This document shows positions 17,318 to 25,178 of a stretch of DNA of 64,000 nucleotides, one piece after another. Below the pieces are notes generated by a model. That model was not told the DNA's origin, did not search any database, and was given only the letters and a program-made list of their open reading frames with translations. This DNA is from an uncultured Oscillospiraceae bacterium (lineage in GTDB: Bacteria > Bacillota > Clostridia > Oscillospirales > Ruminococcaceae), in contig CAKSIT010000002.1 in assembly GCA_934462925.1 (NCBI GenBank), positions 62,001-126,000 of the forward strand, given 5' to 3'. Numbering within the stretch: the stretch's first letter is position 1; each line of letters opens with the position of its first letter. A program made the position numbers and the translations under genes.

Positions 17318-18079
17318 ATGGGCTGGATAATTTTCGGCGGGATAGCGCTGCTTATTGCGGCGCTGCTGGCCTCTCCCGTTGTGGCGCGGGTGGAGTATAG
17401 CGAGGAGCTTCGCCTTAAAATAAGCTGGCTGTTCGTTACGATACTGAGCGTTCCCGCCAAAACAAAGCGCGCGGCTAAGCGCGACAAAAAAACCGAGCGC
17501 GGCGCGCTCGACCTTGACCGCGCCGCAGCCGATACCGCCGCGGCGGAATCCCCTGCGGAAAAGGGGAGCGCGCCCGCCGACAAGGCGCAGTCCGCCGAAA
17601 AGAGCGGCAAGACCGCCGACAAGGCGAAAAACGCCCACAAGCCCGCCGCAGGGAAGAAGGACAAGGCGAGCCTTTCCGAGCTTTTCGAGCTTGTAAAGGC
17701 GCTTGTTGACAGCCTTGGCAAACCGCTTAAAAAGCTGCTGCACCGCACGGTGATAGCGCGGCTGCGCATAAACGTGGTATGCGGCGGCGAGGACGCGGCG
17801 CAGGCGGCGCTCAACTTCGGAAAGATGAATATACTTGTGGGCAATATACTCGGGTGGACGGACGTGTATTTCACGCTTAAAAAGCCCGACGATATCCATA
17901 TAGACGTAGACTTCCGGCGAGAGGACACCGCGGCAGAGATTTCATTCACCGCGCGGCTGTCGGTGTTTGCGGCGCTCGCGTTCCTGCTGACGGCGTTCGG
18001 CAGGGCAGTGGGGCATTACCGCAAAAGCCCGTCTTTGCGCAGGACGATTGAGAAGCTTAGGGCAACACCGCACAATTAA
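17318..18079 (+). CDS. DUF2953 membrane protein with an element-derived C-terminus
   Basis: 253 residues. An N-terminal membrane segment (about 2-22) and VARVEYSEELRLKISWLF are followed by a low-complexity Ala/Lys/Asp linker (about 48-115). The conserved DUF2953 part then has RTVIARLRINVVCGGEDAAQAALNFGKMN and DIHIDVDFRRE, with a second hydrophobic stretch near 215-235. The gene lies between scpB and gerW, the usual position of ytfI in Firmicutes. Its last codons (RATPHN) and stop are provided by element B, so the native C-terminus has been replaced. Confidence 0.8.
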   Translation: MGWIIFGGIALLIAALLASPVVARVEYSEELRLKISWLFVTILSVPAKTKRAAKRDKKTERGALDLDRAAADTAAAESPAEKGSAPADKAQSAEKSGKTADKAKNAHKPAAGKKDKASLSELFELVKALVDSLGKPLKKLLHRTVIARLRINVVCGGEDAAQAALNFGKMNILVGNILGWTDVYFTLKKPDDIHIDVDFRREDTAAEISFTARLSVFAALAFLLTAFGRAVGHYRKSPSLRRTIEKLRATPHN

Positions 18080-18236
18080 CGGCTAACGCCTTTTCCACAC
18101 GCTTGCTTGCATATTTTCCGCCATATTGCACAATTCGTCCTAGCAAGACATACAGTCTTGCGTCGTCCTCATTGTACAATCTGACGAAAAATCTGACTGC
18201 GCAATCGTATGAAAATAATTATGCGGTGTTGCCTTA
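18058..18236. repeat. MITE-like element B, full copy 2 (about 179 bp)
   Basis: Ends TTAGGGCAACACCGCACAA and TTATGCGGTGTTGCCTTA. It shares GCTTGCATATTTTCCG, GCACAATTCGTCCTAGCAAG and TCTGACGAAAAATCTGACTG with the copy at 13094. It overlaps the 3' end of the DUF2953 gene and separates it from gerW. Confidence 0.9.
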
Positions 18237-18276
18237 GATAACAGACGGCGCAGCCGTACCGAAAGGAGTTTTTACT

Positions 18277-18675
18277 ATGGCAGACAAGCACCCGATAGAG
18301 GGAATCATGGGCATTTCCATGGACAAGATACGCGAGATGGTGGACGTAAACACCATAATCGGCGACCCGATAACCGCGGAGGGGACTGTGATAATCCCCG
18401 TTTCCAAGGTATCGTTCGGATTCGCCTCGGGCGGCAGCGACCTGCCCGCGCAGGCTGCGGAGAAGTTCGCGGGCGGCGCAGGCGCGGGCGTTACGGTAAA
18501 GCCGCAGGCGTTCATCGTTATAAAGGCTGACGGCGACGTGAAGCTCATGGAGCTTGGCGCTTCCACAAGCCCCGTAGAGGGCATAATAGACGCTATCCCG
18601 GGGCTTATCGGCAAGATAAAGGACCTTGTCGGCGCTAAAAAGGACGACGCGCAGCCCGAGGACGCCGAGGACTGA
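18277..18675 (+). CDS. ytfJ: GerW/YtfJ-family sporulation protein
   Basis: 132 residues. HPIEGIMGISMDKIREMVDVNTIIGDPI and IPVSKVSFGFASGGSD are the family signature. In Bacillus, YtfJ (GerW) is made in the forespore and is needed for normal spore germination; the gene typically follows scpB and ytfI, as here. AAAGGAG precedes the ATG by about 8 bp. The acidic C-terminus (DDAQPEDAED) is variable. It suggests the organism makes spores or descends from spore formers. Confidence 0.92.
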   Translation: MADKHPIEGIMGISMDKIREMVDVNTIIGDPITAEGTVIIPVSKVSFGFASGGSDLPAQAAEKFAGGAGAGVTVKPQAFIVIKADGDVKLMELGASTSPVEGIIDAIPGLIGKIKDLVGAKKDDAQPEDAED

Positions 18676-18766
18676 TACCCGCGTAATTTCGCGGGAGCTG
18701 TTGGTATAATTTCACTTTTTCTGCTCATGCTATGTGAAGAAAATTTCAGAACGGAGCTGATGAGCA

Positions 18767-19879
18767 ATGAAAAAGCTGATATGCGCGCTTCTTGCGGCGG
18801 GAATGCTCGCGCCGCTCGGCGTGCGCGCCCACGCCGCGCCCGAGGTGTCCGCGCAGAGCGCTGTGCTTATCGAAGCGCAGACGGGTACGGTGCTTTACGA
18901 AAAGAACGCCCGCGAACAGCGCGCTATGGCAAGCACCACTAAAATAATGACCGCCATACTCACCATAGAAGCGGGCGAGCTTGACCGCGAGTTTACCGTG
19001 GACAGCTACGCCATCATGGTAGAGGGTACGTCCATGGGGCTGCGCGAGGGCGACCGCGTTTCGCGGCGCGACCTGCTCTACGGCATTCTTCTCCCGTCGG
19101 GAAACGACGCGGCAAACGCTGCGGCGGTGTCCGTCGGCGGCAGCATAGGCGGCTTTGTGGAGCTTATGAACAAAAAGGCGCAGGAGCTTTCCCTTGCGGA
19201 CACGCACTTTGTAACGCCCTCGGGGCTTGACGCGCAGGGGCATTACACCACGGCGCTCGATTTGGCGCGGCTTACGGCGTACGCTATGCGCAGCGAAACG
19301 TTCCGCGAGATAGTATGCTGCCAGAGCGCGCAGGTGGAGTTCGGCAACCCGCCTTACGAGCGCACGCTCTACAACTCAAACAAAATGCTTAAGCGGTACG
19401 AGGGCGCGATAGGCGTTAAAACGGGCTTTACCGACAACGCGCGCCGCTGCCTTGTGTCCGCTGCGGAGCGCAACGGCGTTACGCTTATTGCGGTTACGCT
19501 GAACGCGCCCGACGACTGGAACGACCACACAAAAATGCTCGACGAGGGCTTTTCAATGGTGAGCGCCTATCCGCTCGAAACGGCGTGTTCCGCGCGGGTT
19601 GACGTTGCGGGAACGGGGCGGAGCGCAGGCGTTTACGCGGACGCCGCTACGCTTTCCCTGCTGCCTGAGCAGCGCGAGCGGCTGACAAGGCGCGTTATCC
19701 TGCCGCGCATGGTGTACGGCGGCGTAAGCCGCGGGGACGAGCTTGGGCGCGTGGAGTTTTTGCTTGACGGCGAGGTGGTAAAGTCCTGCCCGCTGTACGC
19801 GGACGAGGACGTCGCCGCGGAGCAGGGCAGCCTTTCGTGGTGGGAAAGGGCGCTGGGAGCGCTTGGAATTTACGTGTAA
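18767..19879 (+). CDS. D-alanyl-D-alanine carboxypeptidase (DacF-type, S11)
   Basis: 370 residues with a signal peptide (about 1-23, cleavage near AHA-AP). The serine nucleophile is Ser56 in STTK, the second motif is SGN in LLPSGNDAANAA, the third KTG in GVKTGFTDNA. It trims the terminal D-Ala of peptidoglycan stem peptides outside the membrane. A PBP5-like C-terminal domain follows. RBS CGGAG; a TATAAT at 18705 suggests its own promoter. Close to gerW, which fits a sporulation-linked DacF or DacB role. Confidence 0.9.
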   Translation: MKKLICALLAAGMLAPLGVRAHAAPEVSAQSAVLIEAQTGTVLYEKNAREQRAMASTTKIMTAILTIEAGELDREFTVDSYAIMVEGTSMGLREGDRVSRRDLLYGILLPSGNDAANAAAVSVGGSIGGFVELMNKKAQELSLADTHFVTPSGLDAQGHYTTALDLARLTAYAMRSETFREIVCCQSAQVEFGNPPYERTLYNSNKMLKRYEGAIGVKTGFTDNARRCLVSAAERNGVTLIAVTLNAPDDWNDHTKMLDEGFSMVSAYPLETACSARVDVAGTGRSAGVYADAATLSLLPEQRERLTRRVILPRMVYGGVSRGDELGRVEFLLDGEVVKSCPLYADEDVAAEQGSLSWWERALGALGIYV

Positions 19880-20009
19880 TGTGCATGACCTTAAGGGCTG
19901 CCTGTCGGTATTCGGCGGGCGGCCTTTCGGGGTGAAAAGGGCGCGGGGACGCGCGGAATGCGGAGTTTCGCGGCGCGCGGAGCGTTCCGCCTTGAAATGT
20001 GGAGGACAA

Positions 20010-20768
20010 ATGGAAAAGATAAGAATACAGAAGATAATCGCAGACAGCGGCTACTGCTCGCGCAGAAAGGCGGAGGAGTACATCGCCGCAGGCTGCGTTA
20101 CGGTGAACGGCAGGGTATGCTCGCTCGGCGACAAGGCAAGCCCAGCGAACGACCTTATAAAGGTGGGCGAGGACGAGATTTCCTGCGAACCCGTTGAAAA
20201 GCGCTACATAATGCTCAACAAGCCGCGCGGCTACGTTACCACCATGTCCGACGAAAAGGGCAGGCGCATAGCCTCCGACCTGCTGACGGGCATAGACGAG
20301 CGGCTGTTCCCCGTGGGCAGGCTCGACAGGAACTCCGAGGGGCTGCTGATATTCACCAACGACGGCGAGCTTGCAAACGACATCATGCACCCGTCAAGGC
20401 ATATCCCCAAAACCTACCGCGTAACGATAGACGGGCGCGTATCCGAGGAGCAGCTGTCGCGGCTAATGTCGGGCGTGGAGCTTGACGACGGCGCTGTAAC
20501 GCTGCCGTGCAGCGTCGAGGTGCTGACGGAAGAACCCGAGCGCACGGTGCTTCGCGTTACGATAAAGCAGGGGCTTAACAGGCAGATACGCCGTATGTGC
20601 GCGGCTGTGGGGCTTCAGGTAGGCAGGCTGCGCCGCGTTGCCATAGGCGGCGTAAGGCTGGGAATGCTGAAGTCCGGCGAGTGGCGCGACCTTACCAAGG
20701 AAGAGCTGCGGCAGCTGCGCGCGGCGGCAGGTAAAAAGGGCGCTGCGGGAAAGGCGGGCAGAAGATGA
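20010..20768 (+). CDS. rluB: 23S rRNA pseudouridine synthase, RsuA/RluB family
   Basis: 252 residues from MEKIRIQKIIADSGYCSRR after GGAGG. N-terminal S4 RNA-binding domain (about 3-60); catalytic Asp in PVGRLDRNSEGLLIFTNDGE; LTIKQGLNRQIRRMC-like VTIKQGLNRQIRRMCAAVG. It isomerises a uridine of rRNA. The Lys/Ala/Gly tail is variable. The preceding 130 bp hold no gene. The stop overlaps the next start. Confidence 0.9.
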   Translation: MEKIRIQKIIADSGYCSRRKAEEYIAAGCVTVNGRVCSLGDKASPANDLIKVGEDEISCEPVEKRYIMLNKPRGYVTTMSDEKGRRIASDLLTGIDERLFPVGRLDRNSEGLLIFTNDGELANDIMHPSRHIPKTYRVTIDGRVSEEQLSRLMSGVELDDGAVTLPCSVEVLTEEPERTVLRVTIKQGLNRQIRRMCAAVGLQVGRLRRVAIGGVRLGMLKSGEWRDLTKEELRQLRAAAGKKGAAGKAGRR

Positions 20769-21082
20769 TAGAGATTCTGCAAAACAAGGCGAACACGGAA
20801 AAGATAGAGTTTAACGCGCGCGACGGCGAGGAGGTTCTCGGCACGTGCGCGGGCGTTCTCGAGGGCGACTGCTTCGTGTTCGACACGCTCGAGTGCGACG
20901 ACTTTTTCGCGGACGGACTGGTGCGCGCGATACTCAACCTTATGGACCTGCACGGCGTTGAAAAGGCGCGCTTCGCGCTCTCGGAGGAGAATCTCGGCAG
21001 GCTGAGAAAGGTCGGGATTCTTTGCGACGGCGCGCAGATAGAGAGCATTGCGGAGTTTTTTGACGGAAAGCACTGCGGGTAA
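20765..21082 (+). CDS. Conserved small protein coupled to rluB
   Basis: 105 residues, starting within the rluB stop (ATGA). It contains CAGVLEGDCFVFDTLECDD and a helical ADGLVRAILNLMDLHGVEKARFAL segment, ending FFDGKHCG. The pattern is reminiscent of a minimal GNAT fold, but the acetyl-CoA loop is not obvious, so I leave it unassigned. Coupling suggests a role linked to translation or the rluB product. Confidence 0.65.
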   Translation: MIEILQNKANTEKIEFNARDGEEVLGTCAGVLEGDCFVFDTLECDDFFADGLVRAILNLMDLHGVEKARFALSEENLGRLRKVGILCDGAQIESIAEFFDGKHCG

Positions 21083-21099
21083 GAAGATGGAATTACAGA

Positions 21100-21128
21100 G
21101 TATGCCCCCGTTTTTGGCGGGGGCATAC
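21100..21128. terminator. Strong hairpin after the rluB operon
   Basis: GTATGCCCCCG pairs with CGGGGGCATAC around a short T-rich loop. The 3' side lacks a long T tract, so efficiency is uncertain. The following stretch to 21331 has GC-rich self-complementary sequence (GTGCGGCTGCCGC repeated) but no gene. Confidence 0.55.
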
Positions 21129-21331
21129 CTTATATAATGGAATGTCGAAAAACGTATTATTTGCACGAAATAAGGCGTGAAAGCCGTGCGGCTGCCGCTT
21201 TATTTCGCGTGCGGCTGCCGCGCGCTTGCCGCGAAAGCAGTCGAATCTGTTGAAAGTGCATAAAGATAAAGCGCGGAATTGCAATAGTTTTTGTGGAATA
21301 AATAAAAAATATAAAAATGGCAAAAATACGC

Positions 21332-21360
21332 TTGTTATTTTTATCACGATGTAGTATAAT
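21332..21360 (+). promoter_or_regulatory. Promoter of the carboxyltransferase operon
   Basis: TTGTTA (21332-21337), 17 bp, TATAAT (21355-21360). The start codon lies 78 bp downstream. Confidence 0.75.
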
Positions 21361-21437
21361 TATTGTGGATAAATTTTAGACATTTTCTGCGGAGTACCCG
21401 CAGCGGGTGTCTTGTATAGTAACATGGAGGAGACGAA

Positions 21438-22763
21438 ATGGCGTTTACAAAGACTTTGGCTGAGATGGAACAGAACGTTCCCGACAGCGACGCAAGAAAA
21501 AGACTGTCCGCATTCTTTGACGAGGACAGCTTTAAGGAGCTGGACAAATTCATGTCCGCAGACGGCGGCGCAGGCTCTGTTGTCGCAGGCTTCGGCACGG
21601 TGAACGGCGAGACCGCATACGCTTACGCGCAGGACGTTAGCGTTAAGGGCGGCGCTGTTGACAAGAGCGCTGCAAATAAGATAAAGAAGATTTACGAGCT
21701 TGCAGCAAAGGCAGGCGCGCCCATAACCGCGTTCTTTGATTCAAAGGGCGGCGACATTGCAGAGGGTATGGCGGTGCTTTCCGCTTACGGCGATATCGTT
21801 AAGGCTTCGGCTGCGGTATCGGGCGTCGTTCCGCAGATTGCCGTGATAAACGGCGTATGCGCGGGCGCTGCGGCTATGGTTGCGGCTATGTCCGACGTTA
21901 TCATCATGACCGAAAAGGCGGAGCTTTTCATGACCGCTCCGTTCAACACGCCCGACGGCAAGCTCGAGGGCGCAGGCTCTGCGGCTAACGCTGCAAAGGC
22001 TGGCGTATGCACTATCCTTGCAAAGGACGACGAGGAAGCCGCTGCAAAGGCGAAGAAGCTCGCCGCGGTTCTTCCCGCCAACAATATAAGCCTTGCAGGC
22101 AACGACGACTACGTTGCAAACGAGGCTCAGATAACCGCTTCGCTCAAGGGCGAGGAGCTTGTAAAGGCTCTTGCGGACGGCAACAGCGTTGTAGAGTTCG
22201 GCGCGCAGTTCGGCAGCGCGGCTTACACGGCTGTAGGCAGCCTCAACTGGGCTACCGTTGCGTTCGTCGCTACCGATAAGGCTGCAAAGCTTACCGCGGC
22301 TGACTGCGCAAAGATTGCGCGCTTCGTTCAGTTTGCGGACGTATTCTCTATCCCCGTTGTAACGCTTCTTGACACGGAGGGCTTCGAGGGTTCTTCCGCA
22401 GCGGAGCTTGCGGGCAGCGTAAGGGACTGCGCAAAGCTCGCGCAGGTATACGCAAGCGCTACCACCGCAAAGGTGAACGTTGTTACGGGCAAGGCTTACG
22501 GCGCAGCTTACGCCGCGTTCGACAGCGCAGACCTTTCCTACGCGTGGGAGAAGGCTGAGATAGCTCCGATGAACCCCGAGGCTGCAAAGGTATTCATGGG
22601 CGGCGAGCAGGACGCTTCTCCGTTCACGGCTGCCGCGCTCGGCATGGTTGACGGCGTTATCGCCGCAGAGGACACGAGGGACGCTCTCGCTGCCGCTGTA
22701 GAGCTCTGCGCAGGCAAGAGAGTTGCCGCGCCCGCTAGAAAGCACGCTAACTTCGCATTCTGA
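21438..22763 (+). CDS. Biotin-dependent carboxyltransferase subunit (12S/MmdA-like)
   Basis: 441 residues. Two crotonase-like halves are visible: VPQIAVINGVCAGAAAMVAAMSDVIIM (about 128-154) and KIARFVQFADVFSIPVVTLLDTEGF (about 292-316), with KVNVVTGKAYGAAYAAF and YAWEKAEIAPMNPEAAKVF near the C-terminus. This matches the acyl-CoA carboxyltransferase beta-type family, but it is about 70 residues shorter than usual MmdA and the second oxyanion loop is unusual (EGFEGSS instead of a PGFLPG-like loop). It is followed by a biotin carrier and a 5S/OadA-type subunit. GGAGG lies about 8 bp before the ATG. Confidence 0.85.
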   Translation: MAFTKTLAEMEQNVPDSDARKRLSAFFDEDSFKELDKFMSADGGAGSVVAGFGTVNGETAYAYAQDVSVKGGAVDKSAANKIKKIYELAAKAGAPITAFFDSKGGDIAEGMAVLSAYGDIVKASAAVSGVVPQIAVINGVCAGAAAMVAAMSDVIIMTEKAELFMTAPFNTPDGKLEGAGSAANAAKAGVCTILAKDDEEAAAKAKKLAAVLPANNISLAGNDDYVANEAQITASLKGEELVKALADGNSVVEFGAQFGSAAYTAVGSLNWATVAFVATDKAAKLTAADCAKIARFVQFADVFSIPVVTLLDTEGFEGSSAAELAGSVRDCAKLAQVYASATTAKVNVVTGKAYGAAYAAFDSADLSYAWEKAEIAPMNPEAAKVFMGGEQDASPFTAAALGMVDGVIAAEDTRDALAAAVELCAGKRVAAPARKHANFAF

Positions 22764-22788
22764 TAATAATTTAAGAGAGGTATACAAA

Positions 22789-23142
22789 ATGAAAAGATAC
22801 ACTATCACCGTAAACGGCAACGCCTATGATGTAACTGTCGACGAGGCTGACGGCTCTGCTGCGCCCGCTGCAGCCGCTCCCGCGCCTAAGAAGGCTGCTC
22901 CCAAGAAGGCTGCTGCGCCCGCTGCAGGCGGCACGCCCATAAGCGCGCCCATGCCCGGCACAATCATGGAAGTTAAGGTAAAGGTTGGCGATAAGGTTAC
23001 CAACGGTACTGTAGTTGCAGTTCTCGAGGCTCTTAAGATGGAGAACGATATCGTATGCGACAGAGACGGCGTTGTAACGGCTGTTTGCGTTGCAAAGGGC
23101 GATTCCGTTGAAACGGGCGCTGCTGTAGTTACCATTGCTTGA
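22789..23142 (+). CDS. Biotin carboxyl carrier protein (1.3S-type)
   Basis: 117 residues: a short N-terminal beta region (MKRYTITVNGNAYDV), an Ala/Pro/Lys hinge (about 22-48), and a biotinyl domain with Lys83 in EALKMEND. It carries carboxybiotin between the two carboxyltransferase subunits. Start supported by GAGAGG upstream. It lies 25 bp after the 12S-like gene and 16 bp before the 5S-like gene. Confidence 0.93.
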   Translation: MKRYTITVNGNAYDVTVDEADGSAAPAAAAPAPKKAAPKKAAAPAAGGTPISAPMPGTIMEVKVKVGDKVTNGTVVAVLEALKMENDIVCDRDGVVTAVCVAKGDSVETGAAVVTIA

Positions 23143-23158
23143 CCATAAGGAGAAGAAA

Positions 23159-24562
23159 ATGGCAGAATTAAAAATAACCGAAACCGTTCTTCGCGACGCA
23201 CACCAGTCCCTGCTCGCGACAAGAATGACGCTTGATGATATGCGCCCCATACTGTCCACAATGGACGATATCGGCTTTTATTCCGCGGAGTGCTGGGGCG
23301 GCGCGACGTTCGACAGCTGCATTCGCTTCCTTGACGAAGACCCGTGGGAAAGACTGCGCGTAATCCGCAAGGAAATGCCCAAGACCAAGCTCCAGATGCT
23401 TTTCAGAGGGCAGAATATGCTGGGATACCGCCACTATGCGGACGACCTCGTTGAATACTTCGTACAGAAGTCCATCGCCAACGGTATCGACATAATCCGT
23501 ATATTCGACGCGCTCAACGATATCCGCAACCTTGAAACCGCTATAAAGGCGGCAAACAAGGAGAAGGGTCACGCGCAGGTAGCTATCTCCTACACGCTCG
23601 GCGATGTGTTCACGCACGAATATTACATGAATTACGCAAAGCAGATAGAGAGCGCGGGCGCTGATTCCATCTGCATTAAGGATATGGCGGCACTGCTCAC
23701 CCCCTACGAGGCTGAAACGCTTGTAAGGGATATCAAGAGCGCCGTAAAGATTCCCGTGCACCTGCACACGCACTATACGTCGGGTCTTGCTTCAATGTGC
23801 ATTCTTAAGGCCGTTGAAGCGGGCGTTGACGGCGTTGACACGGCTATGTCGCCGCTTGCTCTCGGCACGTCCCACGCGCCTACGGAGTCCATCGTCGCAA
23901 CGTTCAAGGGTACAAAGTACGACACGGGTCTTGACCTTACAAAGCTCAACGTTGTAAGGGATTATTTCATGAAGCTGCGCAAGAAGTATATCGACAGCGG
24001 TCTGCTCGACCCGTCCATGCTTGCTACCAACACCAACGCGCTCATTTATCAAGTTCCGGGCGGAATGCTCTCAAACCTGCTCTCGCAGCTTAAGCAGGCA
24101 GGCAAGGCTGACAAGCTTGAGGAGGTTCTTCAGGAAGTTCCGAGAGTGCGCAAGGACAGCGGCTTCCCGCCCCTTGTTACGCCTACTTCGCAGATTGTTG
24201 GCACGCAGGCCGTGTTCAACATTGTTATGGGCGAGCGCTACAAGACTGTAACCAAGGAGTTCAAGGGCCTTGTAAAGGGCGATTACGGCAAGACTCCCGT
24301 TGAGATTGACCCTGCTTTCCGCAAGCAGATACTCGGCGCGGAAGAACCTATTACCTGCCGTCCCGCAGACCTGCTCCAGCCCGAGTTTGACGCGATGAAG
24401 GAAGAAGTAAAGGAGTACGTTGACAACGCATCCGTTGAGGACGTGCTGACCTATGCCATGTTCCCGAAGGTTGCTCCCAAGTTCTTTGAGAAGCGCCGCG
24501 ACAGGGAAGTAGGCATTGACGCGGTTCACGCTGACAAGGTGAACAAGGTTCACCCCGTTTGA
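23159..24562 (+). CDS. Pyruvate/oxaloacetate carboxyltransferase subunit (5S/OadA/PycB-type)
   Basis: 467 residues from MAELKITETVLRDAHQSLLATRM after AAGGAG. The RDAHQSLLATR metal-site motif, SICIKDMAALLTPYEA (carboxylated Lys) and PVHLHTHYTSGLASM (His pair) are present. The C-terminal conserved PycB/OadA region ends before any biotin domain, so the carrier is the separate upstream protein. It moves CO2 between biotin and pyruvate/oxaloacetate. Last gene of the operon; no beta (Na+ pump) or gamma subunit follows. Confidence 0.92.
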   Translation: MAELKITETVLRDAHQSLLATRMTLDDMRPILSTMDDIGFYSAECWGGATFDSCIRFLDEDPWERLRVIRKEMPKTKLQMLFRGQNMLGYRHYADDLVEYFVQKSIANGIDIIRIFDALNDIRNLETAIKAANKEKGHAQVAISYTLGDVFTHEYYMNYAKQIESAGADSICIKDMAALLTPYEAETLVRDIKSAVKIPVHLHTHYTSGLASMCILKAVEAGVDGVDTAMSPLALGTSHAPTESIVATFKGTKYDTGLDLTKLNVVRDYFMKLRKKYIDSGLLDPSMLATNTNALIYQVPGGMLSNLLSQLKQAGKADKLEEVLQEVPRVRKDSGFPPLVTPTSQIVGTQAVFNIVMGERYKTVTKEFKGLVKGDYGKTPVEIDPAFRKQILGAEEPITCRPADLLQPEFDAMKEEVKEYVDNASVEDVLTYAMFPKVAPKFFEKRRDREVGIDAVHADKVNKVHPV

Positions 24563-24575
24563 TTGAATAGTTAAG

Positions 24576-24608
24576 GAGAGCGCTCTCATAACGAGGGCGC
24601 TCTTTTTT
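24576..24608 (+). terminator. Intrinsic terminator of the carboxyltransferase operon
   Basis: GAGAGCGCTCTC and GAGGGCGCTCTTTTTT form a stem with a six-T tail, 14 bp after the stop. Confidence 0.9.
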
Positions 24609-24636
24609 CGTGGCAAAAACGGCGTTTGTTGATTTT

Positions 24637-24982
24637 GCATAAACGTTTTCAAGAGCGGAAAAATAAAATGGCGTTCGGGCGGGTTTGCCCTTAAGCGCGC
24701 TTATGCTTAAAAGGCTTATGGTTCGCAGAATTACGCGAAATATACGGTGGTAACGTTTACAGAGGGTGTCGTCAATTTTTCGTCACTTTGACCAAAGCAA
24801 AAATTACAAAATGGATACAAAAACGTTACAAGTGGGTTAAAAATAAGGTAATACATAACACGTGCCAAAAAAACGGCATAAGACCGCCAAAAATTTGGGT
24901 TCGCATGAAAGTAAAAAAAGTAAAGTAATTAGGTTACGGGTCGGTCAATATTAACAAGCGGGGGAAATTGAAAACGTTTTCG
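24637..24982. promoter_or_regulatory. Cluster of AACGTT-centred operator-like sites
   Basis: Four near-palindromes share an AACGTT core: ATAAACGTTTTCA (about 24640), GTAACGTTTAC (24750-24760), AAAAACGTTACA (24819-24830) and TGAAAACGTTTTCG (24969-24982). The last matches the CcpA/LacI-family cre consensus except for its final base. They fill the 570-bp gap before the sugar importer. A LacI-family regulator is the likely binder, but none is encoded here. A weak TTGAAA-17-TAAACT promoter may lie at 25017-25045. Confidence 0.6.
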
Positions 24983-25178
24983 CAAGCCCTTTATAAAAAA
25001 AGTTATAAAAAAGGGGTTGAAAAAAGAGATGTTTTATGATAAACTTACAAATGAAATCAGGATACGCCATGCGGAAAGCCCAAAGCCGACCGAGGACGGA
25101 GTCTTGATTATAACTCATTGACCTGTTCGCCCGATTAAGGGAGAACAAGTGAAAACCATTTTTGGGAGGAAAAAACCT

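Noticed and set aside
21741-22820. 359-residue minus-strand ORF over the carboxyltransferase gene
   Set aside because: Antisense shadow caused by codon bias of a highly expressed gene; no motifs.
21438-24562. Sodium-pumping oxaloacetate decarboxylase operon
   Set aside because: No beta (membrane pump) or gamma subunit gene is present before the terminator, so a pump cannot be claimed.
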